A stretch of 64,000 nt of DNA, from the NCBI GenBank assembly GCA_023213315.1, contig JAKCPI010025244.1:62001-126000 (forward strand). Reading direction: 5' to 3'. The position numbers and the translations under genes are program-made. Source of the stretch: Euborellia annulipes. Lineage: Eukaryota; Arthropoda; Insecta; Dermaptera; Anisolabididae. This document shows, in pieces, positions 55,110 through 64,000 of this stretch; positions within the stretch are counted from its first letter, which is position 1, and each line of letters starts with the position of its first letter. The notes beneath the pieces were generated by a model. The model made no database searches and had not been told where the DNA came from. It worked only from the letters and a program-made list of their open reading frames with translations.

Positions 55110-56440
55110 GCAAGAAGAAAAAGATTTAAAATTTTTTGAAATGATATAAAAAGAAAAAGAAATTGCAAATTGTATAATCATGTTTGCCTCCCTCCCCCAC
55201 CTTTGTAAAGTAAAGTTGGAAACCATCGTCGTCGTTGTTGTTGTTGTTGTTGTCTGGATCTTGACAGCTCTGAATGAGTTTTTTGTTTCAACTCAACGTC
55301 TTTGAAATCAATCTCAAAGAAAGAGAAACAAATGTTAATTGTGCTGCTAAGTACTGATTCTTGCTTTGATATATGATCTATCCTTTTTTTTCCTTAATGC
55401 GCATTCATAAATTCATATTTTCTTTTTGATGTGGTTTAGGAGAAAATCAGCCTGCCATCATTTCTCTCATCTAATTTAAGGAATATTTCAAATAAAATTC
55501 AGTCAAAATTAATCGAAATGTCGAACCCAATTCCTTTTAGGCAATTATTTTTGGTTCTAATATTTGGGTACCATCTAAGTTAGAAGATCTGGCTGATAGC
55601 CTACTCATTTGTTTTATTAGACCGATTTTCACCCCCCAAGGGAAAAGAAGACTCAAATGACAAAAATATTCTTTCTGAAGAAGGAGCCGTGAAACGTCGC
55701 GTCGTTCTTCTCATTTATTCAAAATCTTTTATTTTTATTTTTCTCTTCATCTGGCTCCAGGCCATAATTAGAATCTAACAAATAATGAGGTAGAAATGAT
55801 TGAACTGGAGCTGCCATTTAAAAATTAAATGTTTTTGACCAGAGCTTGTCCTTGAAGGGCAGGAAAGAAATGAAAGCCCTTCTCATTTATCTTTTTTTAT
55901 AGCGAAGGGCAGGCAGGCAGGCAAAGGCATGCCCTGGATGCTACCTGAAGGCCTGCAAAATGGGTTCCCCCTTCTTTTGAGAGAAAATATTGTCGAGGAG
56001 AGCGCTTTAATGTTTGATCAATTCCATTATCAGTCACAAACTAAACTAAAAAGAGAGAATTTAAATAAACAAGTCTAGTGGCATTTCAATCGATCGAAAA
56101 GGACAAAAAATCAAGTGCATTAACCCCAGCAAGAGGTCAAGAAAGCAATGGAATTAATGAGAGAGTGTTGTGTCTCGGATAGGTGACCGAGAAACAACCA
56201 ACAGTTTAAAATAAACTCGGCAAAAGATGCGGGCAGAAGAAGGGAAATTTGAATACGATGAGCCCACCCACCCATTTCCCGATGGTGGGAGAGTTGACAT
56301 GTTAGGTGTACAGGACCAATGCCATCAATTGCTCTATAAGCATAATAACGTCCTTGATTGGATAATTTTTATGCCCATGATGACAAATGACCTCTCTCTC
56401 TAGACAAAGGATAATTAAAATGACTGCGCCACTGTCGTTT
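55110..56440. other. Region with no confident gene
   Basis: Holds a hammerhead-like relic on the plus strand at 55675-55698 (CTGAAGA, AGGAGCC, GAAACGTC; stem II mostly lost), and a short GGCAGGCAGGCA repeat near 55910. 56440-56500 has a W-like 3' hairpin (CTTTCTCGTTTACG...AGAGAAAGTA). Otherwise unassigned. Confidence 0.4.
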
Positions 56441-56785
56441 TTGCTTTCTCGTTTACGAAGTTATTAATTAGACATAGAGAAAGTATTCTACTACTCGACA
56501 AAAAATTATTATTATTATTATTATTATTATTATCCATGTCGTTGGTAGAGCTAGAGCCCGTTGAGTTAAATTTTAATTCTGTCTCTTCTACTAGAATATA
56601 ACTAGCCCGAAACGTTCACAGGGAATTGAGAGTGTTTTTGAATTAAAAACCCTTCCCCGAAATGCCGACAAATTATCAATAAAGAGAAATGAAGTGAGAA
56701 ACATTATGTTTTGAAATTGTAAAAAATGTTTTGTGCAAAAGTTCTCTAGAACTGGTAACCGTTGGCTCTAGTTGAAACATTATGC

Positions 56786-57012
56786 TTTAATAGGAGAATT
56801 AAATTCAAGTACACAATGTTTTTTGTTTCAATTATATAATATTTACTTTAATATTAACACTTTATACGCATTTCGACACTATATGTGTCATCTTCGGAAG
56901 TGAATTACAAACTCAGTATGTAGTATATGCGTATAAAGTGTTAATATTAAAGTAAATATTATATAATTGAAACAAAAAACATTGTGTACTTGAATTTAAT
57001 TCTCCTATTAAA
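56786..57012. mobile_element. Foldback containing a hammerhead core
   Basis: Arms 56786-56870 and 56928-57012 are perfect 85-base reverse complements (TTTAATAGGAGAATTAAATT and its complement). The unpaired centre contains the catalytic half of the hammerhead, so only one strand has a full core. Confidence 0.85.
56858..56902 (-). ncRNA. Hammerhead ribozyme motif, variant
   Basis: Minus strand: stem I CACTT/AAGTG (identical to 19032-19075), CCGAAGA in place of CTGATGA, stem II GACAC/GTGTC, GAAA, TGCGTA stem III, ATA triplet. Same subfamily as 19032-19075, but with core changes. Confidence 0.55.
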
Positions 57013-57694
57013 TTCTCTAGAACACATCTAGGAAATTGGTCACCAATTTTGAATTTGTTATTACTTTTGTTATACCCTCTTTATTAACGGATTAATGTTG
57101 TAAATAAATAAATAACTTTTTAGTGTTATACTTTTTTTTTTTTTTTTTTTTTTTGTTAGTCTTCTGAGTTTTTGAAGTAAACAAAAAAGTGATTCCCGAA
57201 TTTTTCGCCATTTTCTTACACTCTAGAATCTCTCTTTGAGAGACTTTGAGGAAACGGAGATGGTGACTTGAAGGAGATTGATTGTATTTGAAAATTAAAA
57301 AGAAAAGAGAGCAGAGCGTAAGCTTGCATATCGACCGACCGACCGGCCCATTCGCCATTTTAAGGGTTGCTGTTAAAGTGCTTTGGAAAATGCTCTCCCC
57401 CCAGGAAGGGGCAGAAGTGTGGCGTGGTTTGGAGTCACGTGAAACTTCCTCGTTGACTCATAGGAAAAACAAAAGGAGTAGGCCTCTATGCCGGTAATAA
57501 AGAACAATCTTTTGTGGGGTGCAAGAATCTTTCGTGTTGGCCGGGCAAAACTACAATCTGCGTGACGCGAATTCAAGTTTAAGAAGAATATTGAAAAATC
57601 ATTGAAATAAATAATCTTTAGTTAATTAAAAAAAGTAGATTTAAAGTTTTATCCTCTGAACTCGAAAGCATGAAATGAGATATCGACATTTAAA

Positions 57695-58679
57695 AATCTG
57701 GTGTGAGGATCGCTCAGCACACAACTTTCTCTTACCTTGGGTAAGAGTGCTTGTCACACCAGATTTTTTTGTTTCGAGATATATTTAGTTTCCGCCGATA
57801 TATTAAAATTCAAGATTTTTTTAAACACTCTCACTTTTTTCCCATTCACACTCACTTCACACACGCATACACTCCATATAAGACTTTGACGATAACCGTT
57901 ATTATTTATAATATCATTCGGAGGTCCAGGCATTTCTATTTAAATAAAATCATCGGACTGCCTGGGGTCCGAACCCCCGACCCTTAGTATACAAGGCAAG
58001 GGCGCTACCAACTACACCAAGCCCGAGGGCAAGATTTTAACTTTAAAAACATAAAAAAATATTTATATTCTGTTACTATCGACTCCTTTATTTCCTATGA
58101 AGTACACAAGTAAAGTGTGCTTCAAAAGATGTCGTGGGCAAAATGAGAATATACATTTTAAAGAGCATCTAAAAAATAATTTTTTTTGAATTTTAATCAA
58201 AATCGTTGCAGAGAATTTTGAGAAAATCGAAAAAAACTGAAAAATTAAATGAGAAAAGGGCCGATTTTTATTAAAAGCTTCGTGTCACGTGCCAGGGGGT
58301 GCCTAACTTGAATATAAAATTTCAGGTCTTCGTTTTTGAGATATTTTGTTCACAGACAGACAGACAGACCATGTCGCGAAATCCACTTTTATGGATTCAG
58401 AGAACCTCAAAACGTGTATATCCATCAAAATGTCGACATCGAATTTTTGACATGAATTAATCATTTCATTACAATATATAAAGCGCTAGTGGCTAGCTTC
58501 CGTCTGTGCCAATCAGGACGCTGATTGGCCAGAGTTACAGGAAGTGGAGCGGGAGCGGGAAATTTAAAATTCAAGTCAGAGAGGGAAATTTGAAAATGTC
58601 CAAACAAGGGGTTCCAGGGGGCCTTCGACGGGCTTTACCACTGGTATATTTATATTTCATATATAGGCTAAGAGAAAGT
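57695..58679 (+). mobile_element. Element R copy with nested SINE-1 and Y
   Basis: 5' hairpin TCTGGTGTGAGGATCG...GTCACACCAGA to 3' GCTAAGAGAAAGT. Interrupted by SINE-1 (57820-58029) and by a GC-rich Y-like piece (about 58483-58640) inside the 3' hairpin. Confidence 0.75.
57820..58029 (-). mobile_element. SINE-1 copy, 9-bp duplication
   Basis: CAAGATTTT at 57811-57819 and 58030-58038. Minus-strand head GGGCTTGGTGTAGTTGGTAG with box B GGGTTCGGACCCC-like, body shortened. Nested in element R. Confidence 0.8.
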
Positions 58680-59554
58680 AAAACAAGCTTGGATATTTCT
58701 AACCATGACGGTTGAGGTTAAATCTTAGACAGGAATTATGAATGTATAGAAATGATTTAAAATGAAATTATGAATCAGAATGCAGCAAAGTATGAATCAA
58801 AAAAGAGGAGGAGGATCTCGATCTTGCACTGAATGTAAACAAAGAGCAATAAATCCTGGGTGGGTTGCAATATAAGCAGAGAATACAAAATTAGCATCCA
58901 GGGAGTTATTTTTGGACCATTAGATTTTCTTGCTTTTTTTTTTAGTTAAGGTGTCTGTCGTTGGTTGTTATAATGCAAAGGCACTTTTCGGCCCTAAAGG
59001 CAAGTCTTGTCACCTATCACATCTCCCCTGATTATGAATAATTCCAAAATAATCTCTGAGTCAGATTTTTAGCAAATAGAGTCTTGTGATGAGTCACATA
59101 TCACCAGCAAACACTCAACAGCCAACTTATCGGTGAAATGGTGCAAAAATGTCAGAATCATCATTAGAGCTAACCGCAAAACAAAAAAGGAACGTAATCG
59201 AAATTATTGCGTGGTTTCCTTTCCTTTCGGTGCTATGGACTCGGGAATTGTGTTTTTTAAATAAAATGCGAAACTTTTTTAGATTAAAAGCAAAGAAGAA
59301 TCGATTGATGCATATTCATAAGGAATTAATTCATTAAATCCATTTCCTTTATTAAAATTGAAGAATTTCAGATCAGATGGATTAGTCACCTAGGAATTGA
59401 AATGATTTTTTTTGTTTTCAGAGTCAATGGACTGATTCGGTCGGGGGCTTTTAATTTAAAGACGCAACGTTTCGAGGATAATGCTAAATATAGATCAAGG
59501 TAAAAGAAACAAAAGGTCCCAGATAACTTTATAAAGAAAAAAAACATAATTTTT

Positions 59555-59970
59555 ACTTTCTCTTACCTCTATATATGTTAATATATATAGAGAGAAAGTA
59601 TTGGATGCATGTCAAAAATTGGATGTCGGATCCCCTGAATCCAAAAAAGTGGATTTCGCGACATGGTCTGTCTGTGTGTGGGCACAAAATATCTCAAGAA
59701 CGAAAAGAGCTAGGAGGTTGAAATTTTATAAGTGGGACGTGACGCAAAGCTTTTAATCAAAATCGGCCAAAGAGTATAAGTTCTTTACTGATGCACTTTT
59801 TCAGTTTTTTTCGATTTTCTCCAAATTCACTACAACGATTTTGATTAAAAATCAAAGATCAATTATTTTTTAGATGCTCTTTAAAATGTATATTCTCATT
59901 TTGTCAGTGAAATCTTCTGAAGCACTCTTGTACTTCATAGGAAAGATAGGAGAAATGGTTGCCATGGTAA
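59555..59970 (-). mobile_element. Element R copy, 5' truncated
   Basis: 3' hairpin ACTTTCTCTTACC...GAGAGAAAGTA and body to GGTTGCCATGGTAACA, where unrelated sequence with a hammerhead core starts. Confidence 0.8.
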
Positions 59971-60028
59971 CAATTAAAGCTGTGATGTAAGATTAACAAC
60001 ACCAATAACTAAATTGTTTTATTTAGTT

Positions 60029-60060
60029 GACGTTTCGGTCCGGGTTACCATCTTCTTCAG
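60029..60060 (-). ncRNA. Hammerhead-like core
   Basis: Minus strand CTGAAGA (60054-60060), stem II GGT/ACC with extra bases, GAAACGTC (60029-60036). Two further degenerate cores are close: about 60190-60240 (minus, CTGAAGA...GAAATATTAG) and 60413-60420 (plus, GAAACGTC). Confidence 0.45.
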
Positions 60061-60439
60061 AATTTTCATGTTATTAGAATTTCAATATTAATGATTAATA
60101 GACCGAAATCTCCTCAAAACGCTGACTTTTCGGCAAGGGTGTAGGAAGGGAAAAACAAAATGAAAAAATTTTTTTTATATTTTCCCCAATGAGTCTATTT
60201 CCTAATATTTCGAAGGCACATAGGCTCTTCTTCTTCAGAGGAAGCTGAAAACAATACAATGTTAACAAAAAAGTATTCTTAATAATAGTTATACATAAAA
60301 GGCATTGGTTGTACCTCATTTTACACTCCGTTAACATTATAATTACAGTCAAGGTTTTTTCTCATCAGCTTCAATTAATGATTAATTACTAAGTATGATG
60401 GTAAACGGAACTGAAACGTCAGCTTGGAAAACCGCTGGC

Positions 60440-61530
60440 CTATATGGTTTACAGGAGCACAAAGAGTGAGTTGAGTGCGTGCAAGTCCTCAAAGCGCTAA
60501 ATTTGTTTTTCTTATTTTTAAGCTCGAAATAAAATTTATAGAATCCTGACGACAAATTTTCGTTTGTAATTTAGACTTTGGTCTGAACATTGAAAATGTC
60601 ACAAAACAAAAGACATTTGCAATTGATTTTTTTGTTCTTTGTTCATTAAAAGTGTATATCAATAAAAAGAACATTAATATATGCCTGTATGGGTGGAACG
60701 ATATTGGCTTTTTTGTTTTATTCCCGCCCCTTGGAAAGGGTCATTCCACTTTTGCTTATGTTCATTTTCCGTGACATATTTCATTACATGATTATACATA
60801 ATCCAAACCTCTGGGCTCCTCCTACTTGTATTTGCCATCTTATCTCTAGAGGGCGTTTTGGGTCAACGATCTAGATTTTAAGGCTAAGAAACAACAAAAA
60901 CAAACAAAAAAGGAGAAGATAACATGGAGGAGGGAGAGAAGAGCAAGAATTTATATTTTTTTTAAATAAATCAATCGAAATTGTTGCTTCCTCATTTGTT
61001 TTGTAGAGGAAGAATGCATTTTGTACACTTTCGAAAAACAAGCAAGGAAATGATTTTATAGCAAATTTTATTATTAATTTAGAAGAGTTATAACAAAAAT
61101 TTTGGAATTAAACTTTCATCCAAAATGTTACGCGTTAAACGGATTTTATTTTTCTAATTAACAAAAGCAATCAAGTTAATAAAAAGGAAATGAAGTAAAA
61201 AAAAAAGGTTTTAGAAAATAAACATAACAACCCCCCCCCCCCACTTGAACCCCTTAGAGCCAGTGCTTTCCAATGGGATTTGTGAGCCCCTCAAAAGGAG
61301 AGTCCCCTACCCCTAAATGAAGAGATTGAAAGACATTTTTATTCATTATTCAAAAAGAAATTGTTATTTAGCAAGTAGAAAAATATTCAACTGCAATGCA
61401 ATGAGCTTCTCAAAAGTTACTTCTTTTGTTACAATAAAATGCATATTGCATTTGAGAGAGAGAGAATTTGGAATTTTATTTTAAGGTTCTCTGCAGCAAA
61501 GTTTCTAGGAGAAAAAGAAAATACACCAAG
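60440..61530. other. Region with no confident gene
   Basis: AT-rich with a C-run at 61230-61242. Short frames only. Probably intronic or intergenic. Confidence 0.4.
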
Positions 61531-61546
61531 TTTCAATTTAGTACTT

Positions 61547-61808
61547 GCCCACGGGGCTTGGAGTAGTTGGTAGCGTGCCTACCTCCTATACCGAACGTCG
61601 CGGGTTCGAACCCCAGGCAGTCCGATGATTTTATTTAAGGCATTTAGATACCATATGACTTAAATAGAAATGCCTGGACCCCCCAATAGATATATTATTA
61701 ATATAACGGTTATCGTTTAAAGTCTTAAATGGCCAAAGTTGCAGAAAAGACTGTATGTGAGTGTGAATGAGAAAAAAGTGTGAATGTTTTTTAAAATAAA
61801 AAAATAAA
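61547..61808 (+). mobile_element. SINE-1, complete with 12-bp duplication
   Basis: AATTTAGTACTT at 61535-61546 and 61809-61820. Head GGGGCTTGGAGTAGTTGGTAG, box B GGGTTCGAACCCC, the best-preserved box B in the window, A-rich tail. Confidence 0.9.
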
Positions 61809-62229
61809 AATTTAGTACTTTGCTTGTTCGTTTTATTTTTTTTAATTTATAGAGTTTAAAGAGTTTAAAGTACTGTCTGCTTAAAGAGAGAGAGAGAGAA
61901 GAGCGAGTTCTTATAGCCAGCAGGGAATCTTCAAAAATAACTATAGAGATCCAAATTCGGGCTAGCATTTGCATTTGCCAGTCAAAAAAGAAAGAAATAC
62001 TAAAAATCAAGTTGAGCTATTTCTCTATTTAATTTGAAACTAGATAAAATGAATTAAAATTAAACAAAAACACTAGTTGATATGTTTCTAGCAATCAGGT
62101 CCCTGATGTTAAATTAAGAAAAAAAGTATTTGAAGCATATCATCAAGTGTTTTTAATTGACATAATGTTTCACCAAAAATGTCAAGTTTCCAGCGAGAAC
62201 TATCACTCTACAAATACTTTTCTTTATTA

Positions 62230-62343
62230 AATGAATGTGTAGAGGGAGAGAGAGAGAGTTGCATCGATGCACAGAATGGATAACGATGCAGTTAGCGATG
62301 ATGATGCAACCTCCCTCCCCTCCCCTTCTTGTTCGATGCAGGT

Positions 62344-62378
<35 letters not shown>

Positions 62379-62720
62379 CATCCCCACTCTACTCCTGCAC
62401 ACATCACACTTCTCCTCTGTTTTCCCTAGTGACCTGCTGAAGCTTAGATACGAATACATTTTTTTTTCTTTTTAGAATGATCGTGGATCGAACCCGCATC
62501 ACTTCCTTATTGATAATAGGTTATATACTGTACGTAGGAAGAGGCGATAAGGCAACCCTGTATAAAGGGGACGCAATCACCCACCCCTGTGCCAACCCTA
62601 AAATCGTGATGCGCAATAGACGGGGGCAGCAACGCGGCGGGGGGTCGCATGTCAACGCAAGGGTCGATGACTTTTTTCTTTTTTTCCAATGCACGCCACC
62701 TCGAGTGAGTAGTGTTCCAA
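62230..62720. promoter_or_regulatory. GAGA/CT-rich and GC-balanced segment
   Basis: GAGGGAGAGAGAGAGAG at 62241-62258 and (CT)n at about 62345-62376, then GC-balanced sequence with GCGGCGGGGGG near 62633-62645. GAGA tracts and local GC rise are promoter-like in arthropods, but no TATA/Inr pair or exon could be fixed. A 101-codon plus frame (62477-62782) has no recognised domain. Confidence 0.3.
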
Positions 62721-63149
62721 GAACACTTCCGCCAACTCTAATTATTACAATTTTCATTTTTCAAATAAAAGAATTCTTTTAGATAACACAAATGACATCA
62801 GGTGAAAAATATTTAGAGTAGGTATCATCATCTATCTACGCATTGCAAAATAACTCAGTGTTTTTTTATCAAAAATGAATGAAAAAATAAATAAATAAAA
62901 TTTCGTAATGTTGAAATAAAAATTAGAATAGGTTATTGAATGAAACGATTAAATGGCTTGAGATAAAAATCCTTGAATTTTATTTTATTCCTTCGATATG
63001 TTGATCTCGCAAGAGAGCTAGAGCTTTCTCTCTTTTTAAGCAAAATCCCTTTAAAGGAAAAAAAGTAAAAAGACGAAATATTTTTTGAAATTTGTGTCCC
63101 TGAAGCCGCTTTTGTTCTGAATATTATATAAATTCAAAAACTGAAATGG

Positions 63150-63455
63150 AACCTTAAAACTACAGTATTTATTTCAAATTAATTGCTAACCAATTAGTCT
63201 TTTCGCCTGGGACGGGATTGGAACCCTGGACCTCTAGCACCAGAGCATCTACTGTAGCTAATGATTTACCTCAGATCGAAAAGAAGAGAAATAATTGTTT
63301 ATACCATTAAATTTAAATCTTTTCAAAAAAGACGTTACAAAAAACAACACCGAGATCAATGCCGTCATCGACAGCGACAGAAATTGAAATAAAGACAAAA
63401 ACAAAAGCAATCAAAATGGCATAGCCTCCGATGCCGAAAAGACAAAAATCAAAAT
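63150..63455 (-). mobile_element. SINE-2 copy, minus strand
   Basis: tRNA-like head with box B GGTTCCAATCCCG on the minus strand (63205-63225) beside ATTTCAAATTAATTGC-type body, and CTTTTCGGCATCGGAGGC-type 3' motif (63418-63440). The two halves are in an unusual relative order, so it may be rearranged. Confidence 0.4.
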
Positions 63456-64000
63456 TTTAAATTTTGTTTTGATATTTTTCGATTTGCTTTTATTATTTAC
63501 TCTTCGAATGATGATGGAGATGATCGTCATCGTTGGTCTCCTCTGTCGCCAAATCGAACAACGAATCAATTAAAAGACCATCGAGACCAATTGAATGGAC
63601 GAGAGGCGAGAGAAACAAAAAAACCTCCAGCTATTTCTGACTCCATGGCTGGCTGACGCACACAAAGGGCAGACGAAATATTTAATAAATCAACTTATCA
63701 TAAAAGTCAAGGTGTCGTTTGCTTTTCTTTCCTCTTCTTTTATTTTTTATTCACGTAGTCAATCAAGCGAAACGAAATTTATTGGATCGTAGAGAGAAAG
63801 AGTAAAGAGAAAAAAAAGAGGCAGCCATTTAAGTTGATTTAACTTCATTATGGACCATTTGGGTGCGAAAATAGAATTTCGAAAAAATAAATAAAAAAAT
63901 ATTGTTCTAATAAAATGAGACGAAAGCAAATCATTTTGAGTTAAATGTGGGGATTGTGTGGGGCATACCTAGGGATACGAAAAAAGTATCGATACTAGTA
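63456..64000. other. Window end, no recognised gene
   Basis: GATGATGGAGATGATCGTCA and GGTCTCCTCTGTCGCC are GC-balanced but have no splice signals I trust. The last 40 bases (ATACGAAAAAAGTATCGATA) resemble 15606-15630, the start of a cut-off repeat. Confidence 0.4.

Noticed and set aside
18990..60420. CRISPR-like array from regularly recurring GAAACGTC
   Set aside because: Spacing is irregular, both strands are used and the sequence is eukaryotic; the recurrence is explained by hammerhead cores.

Overview
This window is repeat-dominated, AT-rich animal genomic DNA. No prokaryotic organisation is visible. The one gene I recognise is a TSC22/bunched-family leucine-zipper gene, whose 3' terminal exon lies on the minus strand at 42587-42928. 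Its sequence is close in style to arthropod bunched (TSC box, then Gln/Pro/Ala-rich tail). With the many tRNA-derived SINEs, Tc1/mariner and hAT relics and Penelope-type sequence, this suggests an invertebrate, probably an arthropod. I cannot name the species. | Layout. 0-10 kb: a foldback, a hAT-like element, two minus-strand terminal exons that look like tandem paralogues (2976-3417 and 6235-6616), and a plus-strand terminal exon (9189-9376). 10-15 kb: a decayed Tc1-like transposase, nested hAT MITEs, and an inverted duplication of a Penelope-type reverse-transcriptase N-terminus. 15-36 kb: almost wall-to-wall transposable elements. 36-41.2 kb: a chain of foldbacks, including one of 2.4 kb. 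41.8-43 kb: the TSC22 terminal exon and 3' UTR. 43-64 kb: probably intron or upstream sequence of that gene, with more elements, a mariner relic at 54.2-55 kb and one candidate internal exon at 55.03 kb. | Repeat families, named here for convenience. Element R is about 660 bp and starts and ends in a hairpin; it has more than 20 full or partial copies. SINE-1 is tRNA-derived, about 260 bp, with 11-13 bp target duplications. SINE-2 has a different tRNA-like head and a related 3' part. hAT-like MITEs show 8-bp duplications. Tc1/mariner-type MITEs show TA duplications. Element W is R-like with a different middle. | The most interesting signal is a large set of minimal hammerhead ribozyme cores (CTGATGA-like box, stem II, GAAA, 2-4 bp palindromic stem III, cleavage triplet). 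They sit mostly in foldback insertions, often once on each strand, and four of those insertions carry 12-13 bp target-site duplications. Minimal hammerheads in the flanking repeats of Penelope-like retroelements are known (Cervera and de la Pena 2014). The density here, and the packaging as two-armed foldbacks that can capture a tRNA-like sequence, is what deserves a second look. All calls come from reading the sequence; no folding or database search was run.
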